A DNA stretch of 17,834 bases, from NCBI GenBank assembly GCA_964513975.1, contig CAZEON010000019.1:1-17834 (forward strand). Reading direction: 5' to 3'. The notes under the pieces were generated by a model. The model was given only the letters and a program-made list of their open reading frames with translations. It did not search any database and had not been told where the DNA came from. The position numbers were made by a program, and so were the translations under genes. Of the stretch, positions 6,692-11,615 are shown in pieces (the stretch's first letter is position 1; every line of letters starts with the position of its first letter). This stretch comes from CAZVBV01 sp964513975 (GTDB taxonomy: Bacteria; Patescibacteriota; Gracilibacteria; UBA4473).

Positions 6692-7425
6692 TTCTTGTTC
6701 AAGAAGTTACAAAATCCACATTTATGCACTTTTTCCATAAGTTCTCGTCCGCCCGATTGAATAATTTCTCCATTACACAAAATATGAAAGTGGGTTGGTT
6801 GTACGAGATTGAGAAGTTTTTCTGTATGAGAAATGAGGACTAAGGCTTTGTTGCTATCCTTCATGAATTCCTCAATTGCCTTTGCAACCCGAGCAGTTCC
6901 ATCCACATCGAGTCCGGAATCGATTTCATCGAGGAACGCTAACTTCCCATCAAGAGAGAGGAGGGAAGCGATTTCCATTTTTCGTCGTTCGCCACCGGAG
7001 GCGCCTTTGTTCACCTCGCGGTTCATGAATTCTTCATCGAGATGCAAATCCTCAAAATGAGCAGAGAGTGATTTCTTAAACCTGAAACTTGAATGAAATT
7101 CAGGATCGATCGCCTTCTTGGCTGCGAAGAGAAAGTCATTTGCATTCACGCCGTCTAGTTCAGGAGGGGATTGAAAGCTCAAGAAAAATCCAACTTTCGC
7201 ACGGTCGGCGGACCTGAGCTTTAAGAAGTCTTGTTTTTCAAATTCTATCGTCCCCTTGGTTACGTTGTACTTCTTATCACCGAGGATAACCCGGCCCAAT
7301 GTCGACTTCCCAGATCCGTTCGGACCGAGGAGTGCGTGGATTTCTCCCTTTTTTATTTCGATATCGATCCCTTTTAGAATCGCTTTGTCTTCAAATTGTG
7401 CACAGAGGTTCTTGATTTTCAACAT
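6679..7425 (-). CDS. sufC: SufC, ABC-type ATPase of Fe-S assembly
   Basis: SufC is the ATPase that drives conformational change in the SufBCD scaffold. All ABC motifs are present: Walker A GPNGSGKST (34-42), Q-loop Gln85, signature SGGERRK (143-149), Walker B LAFLDE with Glu167, D-loop and switch His200 (LISHTEK). Length 248 is typical. The last ~13 residues (CGFCNFLNKKC) carry three cysteines, C236, C239 and C246, which is unusual for SufC; this tail overlaps the sufB start. It is the first gene of the leftward suf operon. A possible -10 TATCAT at 7441-7436 lies 10 nt before the ATG. The upstream spacer of about 75 nt is shared with the divergent potassium-channel gene. Confidence 0.96.
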   Translation of the reverse strand: MLKIKNLCAQFEDKAILKGIDIEIKKGEIHALLGPNGSGKSTLGRVILGDKKYNVTKGTIEFEKQDFLKLRSADRAKVGFFLSFQSPPELDGVNANDFLFAAKKAIDPEFHSSFRFKKSLSAHFEDLHLDEEFMNREVNKGASGGERRKMEIASLLSLDGKLAFLDEIDSGLDVDGTARVAKAIEEFMKDSNKALVLISHTEKLLNLVQPTHFHILCNGEIIQSGGRELMEKVHKCGFCNFLNKKCVQ

Positions 7426-7435
7426 AAATAAAGTG

Positions 7436-7441
7436 ATGATA
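7436..7441 (-). promoter_or_regulatory. Candidate -10 box of the suf operon
   Basis: TATCAT on the minus strand matches 5 of 6 bases of TATAAT and sits 10 nt before the sufC ATG, predicting a leader of only about 4 nt. No good -35 box is present at the usual distance. Confidence 0.3.
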
Positions 7442-7501
7442 GCGGGTGCAGTTTTACAAAAAATTCATTTTTTGACAAAATTAAGCGAGACAAAAACAAA
7501 C

Positions 7502-8341
7502 ATGAAAAAAATAAAACAGATTCTTATTGAAGTATTGGAAAACCACGAGTCCCGTCTAGGAAAGATTTTCGGGTCTATTTTGGTTTTGTTAATCGTGATT
7601 TCAGTGGGTGCATTTTTATTAGAAAATATTGAATATTTTGCACCGTGGAAACCGATTTTTCATCTGATTGATGTCGTTGTTCTCTCAATCTTCGCGGTGG
7701 AATATGTACTTCGTTTTATGATTGCGCGAAGAAAATGGAAATTCGTTTTTTCATTCCTTGGGATTATCGATCTTCTGGTGGTAATGCCTCTCTTTACACA
7801 TGTATTTAACATCGCCTTTTTGCGAGGATTTCGGATGCTTCGAATTCTCTACCTTCTCAAAACAATCAGACAGTCGCACTTGATGCTGTCATTTTTTCAT
7901 TCGTTTCGTCTCTATAAACAGGAATTGCGTATTTTTGGTCTGACATTTTTCTCTGTTCTTTTTATGAGTTCGATGGCGATTTTTGCCTTTGAACATGGAA
8001 TAAATTCAGATTTTGATACGATGGCAAATTCTTTGTGGTGGTCGATTGTGACGATTACCAATGTGGGATACGGAGATATTGTTCCCATTACGATTATGGG
8101 AAAGGTTGTCGGGGCAGGAGTGATGCTTATGGGGCTTGCGACAGTAGCGTTGATGACAGCGATTTTGACAAAGATCTTTATCGATCATTTCTTTGGGAAA
8201 CGTCTGCACACGTGTGCATTTTGTCATTTTCCACATCATGACCACGATGCGAAGTTCTGTAAAAACTGCGGAGCAGAGCTTGACATTAAAGAACTTCGGA
8301 AAGCTGAAACGATTCATCCAGAGCGAAACGGGAAGAAATAA
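7502..8341 (+). CDS. Voltage-gated-type K+ channel with C-terminal zinc ribbon
   Basis: This is a six-helix cation channel of the Kv superfamily in the inner membrane. Hydrophobic S1 (about 24-41), S2 (54-73) and S3 (81-99) precede an S4-like helix with basic residues every third position: R108, R111, R114, K120, R123. The pore region holds the filter TITNVGYGDIVP (184-195) between S5 and S6. The Thr usually preceding VGYG is Asn187. After S6 the cytoplasmic tail carries CAFC (238-241) and CKNC (253-256) with a His-rich linker, a zinc-ribbon-like fold. I start at MKKIKQ because upstream in-frame sequence lies antisense to sufC. No ribosome-binding site is visible. It is divergent from sufC and convergent with folD (6 nt apart). 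Confidence 0.9.
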   Translation: MKKIKQILIEVLENHESRLGKIFGSILVLLIVISVGAFLLENIEYFAPWKPIFHLIDVVVLSIFAVEYVLRFMIARRKWKFVFSFLGIIDLLVVMPLFTHVFNIAFLRGFRMLRILYLLKTIRQSHLMLSFFHSFRLYKQELRIFGLTFFSVLFMSSMAIFAFEHGINSDFDTMANSLWWSIVTITNVGYGDIVPITIMGKVVGAGVMLMGLATVALMTAILTKIFIDHFFGKRLHTCAFCHFPHHDHDAKFCKNCGAELDIKELRKAETIHPERNGKK

Positions 8342-8347
8342 GAGATA

Positions 8348-9190
8348 CTAAAGTGATTCTGCCGAAATAATTGTATTTTCAATCAAACTCACGACCGTCA
8401 TCGGTCCTACGCCTCCTGGGACTGGTGTTATTAACGATGCGACGTTTTTGGCGCTCTCGAAGTCCACATCACCACAGAGTGTTCCATCTTCTTGTCTGTT
8501 AATTCCTACGTCGATCACTACGCATCCTTTTTTGAGTTGTGATCCTGTGATGAACTTTGGTTTTCCTACTGCGACAACTAAGATGTCGGCATTTTTTACG
8601 TGTTCATTCAAGTTTGTTGTTTGTCGATGACACGTGGTTACGGTTGCATTTCGATTAATCAAGAGCCCAGAAATTGGTTTCCCGACGATGTTTGATCGTC
8701 CGATAACTACCGCATTTTTTCCTTCAATCTTCACATTCGCACTTTCGAGCATCATAATGATTCCCTTTGGAGTGCAGGATTGCAGACATTCTTCTCCGAG
8801 GAATAACTTCCCCACATTGGTTGGTGTAAAACCATCGACGTCTTTTCGAGGATCGATTTTCCGGAGAACTCTCTCCACAGAAATATGATCAGGAATTGGT
8901 AACTGCACAATCACACCGTGAATGGAATCGTCGTTATTAATGCTCTCGATTTCAGTTAATATTTCGTTTTCAGTGACACTCGCATCGAACCGACGGATGT
9001 CAGAAATGATGCCAGCTTGGGCAGCAAACTTTTCTTTTTGTTTCACATAACTCGCAGACGCAGGGTGCTCTCCGATGAGGATAACAACTAGTTTAGGTTG
9101 AACACATTTATTGTTCAAGTTCTCCACTCGGGGTTTCAAATTGTCATCAATGATGGTTTGAGCGATGTCGCGACCGGAAAGAATAGCCAT
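8348..9190 (-). CDS. folD: Bifunctional methylenetetrahydrofolate dehydrogenase/cyclohydrolase FolD
   Basis: FolD interconverts 5,10-methylene-, methenyl- and 10-formyl-tetrahydrofolate with NADP+, supplying one-carbon units. At 280 residues it has standard length. Visible signatures: ASASYVKQKEKFAAQAGI with the catalytic Tyr/Lys, VQLPIPDHI, DVDGFTPTNVGKL, the dinucleotide-binding segment VIGRSNIVGKPISGLLINR, VVIDVGINR, and the terminal TPVPGGVGPMTVVSLIENT. Start ATG at 9190 gives the common MAILSGRDIA-type N-terminus. A perfect TATAAT lies 25 nt upstream. It is leftward and apparently monocistronic, separated from the 85-residue membrane protein gene by a REP-like element. Confidence 0.97.
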   Translation of the reverse strand: MAILSGRDIAQTIIDDNLKPRVENLNNKCVQPKLVVILIGEHPASASYVKQKEKFAAQAGIISDIRRFDASVTENEILTEIESINNDDSIHGVIVQLPIPDHISVERVLRKIDPRKDVDGFTPTNVGKLFLGEECLQSCTPKGIIMMLESANVKIEGKNAVVIGRSNIVGKPISGLLINRNATVTTCHRQTTNLNEHVKNADILVVAVGKPKFITGSQLKKGCVVIDVGINRQEDGTLCGDVDFESAKNVASLITPVPGGVGPMTVVSLIENTIISAESL

Positions 9191-9215
9191 GAGTTATTAG
9201 CTGTTAAGCGTGGTA

Positions 9216-9221
9216 ATTATA
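9216..9221 (-). promoter_or_regulatory. -10 box of folD
   Basis: A perfect TATAAT on the minus strand, 25 nt before the folD ATG, predicts a leader of about 19 nt. The -35 region is not recognisable at 16-18 nt. Confidence 0.45.
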
Positions 9222-9257
9222 ATGATTCTTTGGAAAAAATCACTTCAAAATACTTCC

Positions 9258-9376
9258 GTCATTCTGGCTTGGCCGGAATCGGATGAGGACTTGAAATAAG
9301 GTTGAAAGCGTTAGCGCTTCGCTTTGCTCTTTAAACAAAAGCTTTACTGGAGCGATTCTGGGCAAGCCAGAATGAC
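9258..9376. repeat. Paired inverted GTCATTC hairpin element (BIME/REP-like)
   Basis: Left unit: GTC then ATTCTGGC-TTG-GCCGGAAT (9261-9279, 8-bp stem with one G-U). Right unit on the opposite strand: GTC then ATTCTGG-5 nt-CCAGAAT (9355-9373). The units face each other as a near-perfect 16-bp terminal inverted repeat about 85 nt apart. Inside is a GC-rich stretch with GCTTCGCTTTGCT shared with 711-723. It lies between folD and the 85-residue gene, whose stop codon touches its right edge. Confidence 0.7.
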
Positions 9377-9633
9377 TAATGGTGTTTCTCCCAAATCTTC
9401 CTGAGAGGAGAAAGGGGTTTTGTTAGGTTTTGTAAAAAGTAAGCACCAGCGGGAACACACGCTCCCCAAAAAGGATTTTCCACTTTAATAATTTTCAAGA
9501 AAAGAAAAGCAAGAATGAATGTTGTGATGGTTAAAAACAATCGTCGAAAAAGAGAAGTTTCCCATTTCTTGTCCGCTTCTACTCGCTCATTTCGAGAGAT
9601 TATTTTTTCAATTTCGTGTTCTGGGGTATTCAT
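9376..9633 (-). CDS. Small two-TM membrane protein, coupled to tmk
   Basis: The function is unknown. The product has 85 residues. An N-terminal charged helix (IEKIISRNERVEADKKWETS) precedes two hydrophobic segments, about 31-47 (FLTITTFILAFLFLKII) and about 55-69 (FWGACVPAGAYFLQNL), and a short basic tail. The pattern of a charged 'ERVEADKxWETS' helix plus two membrane spans is, to my recollection, frequent among small uncharacterised proteins of CPR bacteria, but I cannot name a family. Its ATG overlaps the tmk stop by 4 nt, so translation is probably coupled and it shares the tmk transcript. Its stop codon lies at the border of the REP-like element. Confidence 0.75.
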   Translation of the reverse strand: MNTPEHEIEKIISRNERVEADKKWETSLFRRLFLTITTFILAFLFLKIIKVENPFWGACVPAGAYFLQNLTKPLSPLRKIWEKHH

Positions 9634-10295
9634 TTAATTTGCAGTTTTTCAAGAGAGAGTGCCAGGATTTCTTCAGCAATTTCTTCGCGTCGACGGAGTT
9701 CTCCATTGAAATCAACGGAAATCCGTGTCCATCTGAAGTCTTTTTCACAACGGGCTAATGCTACTTTCTGTACTTTTTCTAAGTACAATTGATCAGATTC
9801 GTGGATGTCGGCAAGACGATTTTTTGCAGCATGAATCTTGGTTCGGGAAGCTTCACTTGCATCAAGGAAAATCACCAAACTTTCTCGAGGAAATCCACAC
9901 ATTTCGTATTCAAGTTTTTCAATAAATGCTTCAAGTTCTCGGATTTCTGTTTTGCTCTTTCCTCGTGCAGGGGTGTAGATTAAATTTGATGTCACTCCTC
10001 TGTCGAAGATGACGACGTTATTTTCATTTCGGAGTTTTTCTATATTTTCTAGTTGAAAGAGTCTATCAGCTGCGTACAGATTGGCTACCAGTCTTGGATC
10101 AAGTTTTTCCATATCTCCAAATTCCCCTCGCAAATATGCTGCGATGCGCGGACCGGCAGGAGAGTTTTCGTATCCAGGAAAGCGAACAAATCCCACAGAC
10201 AATCCTTTTTTTTCCAAATTTGCAATCAACAATTTCGTTTGTGTGGATTTACCACACGCATCTAGTCCTTCGAGAACGATGATGGGTGCTTTCAT
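9630..10295 (-). CDS. tmk: Thymidylate kinase
   Basis: It phosphorylates dTMP to dTDP for DNA synthesis. The P-loop EGLDACGKST (residues 9-18) is clear, followed by VRFPGYENSPAGPRIAAYL in the dTMP-binding region. A DR motif appears as DRG (98-100) where most thymidylate kinases have DRY or DRF. The C-terminal half has VIFLDAS and NRLADIHESDQLYLEKV, matching the LID/ADRFE-type segment. Length 221 is normal. The ATG at 10295 is preceded 9 nt upstream by TACAAT, suggesting a leaderless or nearly leaderless mRNA. It is divergent from the 96-residue protein gene and overlaps the downstream membrane protein gene by 4 nt. Confidence 0.93.
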   Translation of the reverse strand: MKAPIIVLEGLDACGKSTQTKLLIANLEKKGLSVGFVRFPGYENSPAGPRIAAYLRGEFGDMEKLDPRLVANLYAADRLFQLENIEKLRNENNVVIFDRGVTSNLIYTPARGKSKTEIRELEAFIEKLEYEMCGFPRESLVIFLDASEASRTKIHAAKNRLADIHESDQLYLEKVQKVALARCEKDFRWTRISVDFNGELRRREEIAEEILALSLEKLQIK

Positions 10296-10304
10296 TGCGC
10301 GGAA

Positions 10305-10310
10305 ATTGTA
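10305..10310 (-). promoter_or_regulatory. Candidate -10 box of tmk
   Basis: TACAAT on the minus strand, 9 nt before the tmk ATG, predicts a leader of 2-3 nt. A convincing -35 is not seen at the standard distance. Confidence 0.4.
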
Positions 10311-10333
10311 TTTATTTTACAGAAAAAATAAAG

Positions 10334-10363
10334 TTGACATTTGAGGCAAAAAAAAGGCAGAAT
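10334..10363 (+). promoter_or_regulatory. Sigma70-type promoter of the 96-residue protein gene
   Basis: Perfect TTGACA (10334-10339), 18-nt spacer, CAGAAT (10358-10363, 4 of 6). The predicted start near 10370 lies about 12 nt before the ATG at 10382. It sits back to back with the tmk promoter. Confidence 0.6.
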
Positions 10364-10381
10364 GAATTTCCCGTTTGTATT

Positions 10382-10672
10382 ATGGAACTCCTTCACAAAC
10401 TTGGGCGTCCTAAAAAAACTTCAGAAAAGAAACTGAAGGAGGTTAAATTGTGTGTTGAAAAACTTAAACTTCCCAAAAGAGTAAATCATGTTGTAGAAGA
10501 TGTACTAAATGGAATTGCTTATGAGTTGCATTGGGTGAGGGGAGAACAAGCTAGAAAAAAAATAGATGCGGTTATAAAGAATATAAAAAAATCGGTTTTG
10601 AGATTTTATAAAGAGAAGAAGACTCAAAAAGATACAATTCAAAAAATTAGAGATCTCAGTAAACAAGTTTAG
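10382..10672 (+). CDS. Small basic helical protein of unknown function
   Basis: I do not recognise it. The start is MELLHKLGRPKK at 10382; a longer in-frame reading from 10286 would run through the promoter, so it is rejected. The 96 residues are Lys-rich and predicted mostly helical, with a mid segment RVNHVVEDVLNGIAYELHWVRGEQARKKI and a long C-terminal basic helix (FYKEKKTQKDTIQKIRDLSK). No Cys pairs, signal peptide or membrane segment. The charge suggests nucleic-acid or ribosome association, which is inference only. It is transcribed alone, divergently from tmk, from a promoter with a perfect -35. Confidence 0.7.
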   Translation: MELLHKLGRPKKTSEKKLKEVKLCVEKLKLPKRVNHVVEDVLNGIAYELHWVRGEQARKKIDAVIKNIKKSVLRFYKEKKTQKDTIQKIRDLSKQV

Positions 10673-10987
10673 GTAGCTTACGTTTAATAATCCGCTAGAA
10701 ATTCCCCGTCCCGTCAGGGCGAGGGATGGAAAAAATCCTAATGAAGTTTTGTTATCCAAAACAAAATTAGGACAAGCTTCGCTTGAATTCAGTTGAAATG
10801 CCCTGTGGCGTAAGCCCAGGGATATTTACTTTTTCGGTATTCTCAATGTTACTTCTGCGAAAACTTTGCATCTTCCTCGCAATATTTTGCTTTTCTATCA
10901 AATTAAAAATTTTCGTATTTCCGGACCGATGTTTTTTCGTGACGCGATGAGGAGTATTCACGCGACTGTGGAGAATTTTTAGAAGGA
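10673..10987. other. Hairpin-rich non-coding stretch, possible structured repeat
   Basis: Three consecutive stem-loops are visible. First: TCCC/GGGA plus CCC/GGG around GTCA near 10703-10726. Second: CCTAAT-GAA-GTTTTG pairing with CAAAAC-AAA-ATTAGG (10737-10771, symmetric 3x3 internal loop). Third: CCCTG-T-GGC, GTAA tetraloop, GCC-CAGGG (10801-10821, one bulge). The minus strand has a 64-codon GTG-initiated frame (10767-10961) that runs through two of the hairpins; it has no promoter or family resemblance and I do not call it a gene. Confidence 0.4.
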
Positions 10988-11021
10988 AGTCGACAAGTTA
11001 ACGAGTCGACGAGTTTACAAG
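10988..11021. repeat. Four-unit AGT-anchored 8-nt tandem array
   Basis: AGTCGACA, AGTTAACG, AGTCGACG, AGTTTACA and a terminal AG run at exact 8-nt spacing. Three units contain 6-bp palindromes (GTCGAC, GTTAAC, GTCGAC). It sits just downstream of the frameshifted leftward gene and has the same period and AGT anchor as arrays at 1529 and 17102. Confidence 0.75.
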
Positions 11022-11027
11022 CTAGTT

Positions 11028-11385
11028 TTAGGTTTTTTTTTGATTTTCGTTCTTTACAGCGATTTCAAGTTCGCGGAGAGTAGTTTCTATTTTTTTGCCC
11101 AATTTGTGTTTACGAATTTTCACGAGATCAAACGCTGCGAATTCAGGAAACGTGCCTCCAAGTGCAGGAATCCCTCTTTTGTCCCCAGCTTCATTAAGAA
11201 CATCTTTTATTTTTTTTGTAATTTTTGGGAATGTTTCTAATGCATGCGCACTAAATTGGAATGCCGCAATTCCATCAACTGATATTTCTTCTGCAAAAAG
11301 AGTGATTGAATCTTCAATCCCGACATCAAAAATAAATTGTGCCGTTTTTTTTGTGAAAAAATCAAATGGTAGTTTTTGTTTTCAT
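11028..11385 (-). pseudogene. Hypothetical 118-residue gene broken by a 1-nt frameshift near its start
   Basis: On the minus strand an open frame runs from about 11375 down to a TAA at 11028-11030 but has no start codon. An ATG at 11385 lies one base out of frame: it reads MKTK and then meets TGA after seven codons. Dropping one A from the A5 run restores one continuous frame. The product reads MKTKLPFDFFTKKTAQFIFD, then VGIEDSITLFAEEISVDGIA, later GDKRGIPALGGTFPEFAAFD, and ends VKNENQKKT. Total length 358 nt equals 3n+1. A promoter with a perfect TTGACA lies just before the ATG, which argues that this was or is a real gene. I do not recognise the family. It could be a recent pseudogene, a sequencing error in the A-run, or programmed frameshifting. 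Confidence 0.6.
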
Positions 11386-11391
11386 AAGGCT

Positions 11392-11420
11392 CTTTTAGTT
11401 ATTCTTGCAAGAGTTGTCAA
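11392..11420 (-). promoter_or_regulatory. Sigma70-type promoter of the frameshifted gene
   Basis: On the minus strand TTGACA (11420-11415), 17-nt spacer, TAAAAG (11397-11392). Only 6 nt separate the -10 from the ATG at 11385, so transcription would begin at or next to the start codon (leaderless). Confidence 0.6.
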
Positions 11421-11449
11421 GCTCAAAGCCCCAATCTTCAAAAAAAGTA

Positions 11450-11572
11450 TTGTCATTCCCTCGAAGGAGGGAACCCAGGACTCTCCTTTTTGTAAAAAAT
11501 ATCTAATGTCACATTATTCTAAATTATGTTTCTTTGTTAGACCTAGGTCCCCGTCTTCACGGGGATGACAAA
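11450..11572. repeat. Paired inverted GTCAT hairpin element with covarying stems (BIME/REP-like)
   Basis: Left unit: GTCA then TTCCCTC-GAAG-GAGGGAA (11456-11473). Right unit on the opposite strand: GTCA then TCCCCGT-GAAG-ACGGGGA (11565-11548). Both have 7-bp perfect stems with the same GAAG loop, then ACC-N-AGG-N-CT. The units differ at three stem positions and every difference is compensated on the other side of the stem. They are inverted about 75 nt apart. Located between the frameshifted gene and leuS. Confidence 0.75.
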
Positions 11573-11580
11573 GGGGGAGT

Positions 11581-11608
11581 TTGATTTTTCTCACTGACAA
11601 CGTACAAT
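11581..11608 (+). promoter_or_regulatory. Promoter of leuS
   Basis: TTGATT (11581-11586), 16-nt spacer, TACAAT (11603-11608, 5 of 6). Seven bases separate the -10 from the leuS ATG at 11616, implying a leaderless transcript. Confidence 0.5.
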
Positions 11609-11615
11609 TCCTGCG

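Noticed and set aside
7472..7477. TTGACA as the -35 of the K+ channel gene
   Set aside because: At 17 nt spacing the -10 would fall on the start codon region and no TATAAT-like sequence is there.
10767..10961. Minus-strand GTG-initiated 64-codon ORF
   Set aside because: It runs through stem-loops, has no promoter or recognisable family, and its end coincides with repeat-like hairpins; left as non-coding.
11095..11568. Plus-strand 157-codon ORF
   Set aside because: It is antisense to the frameshifted gene and crosses the REP-like element; composition and context favour the minus-strand frame.
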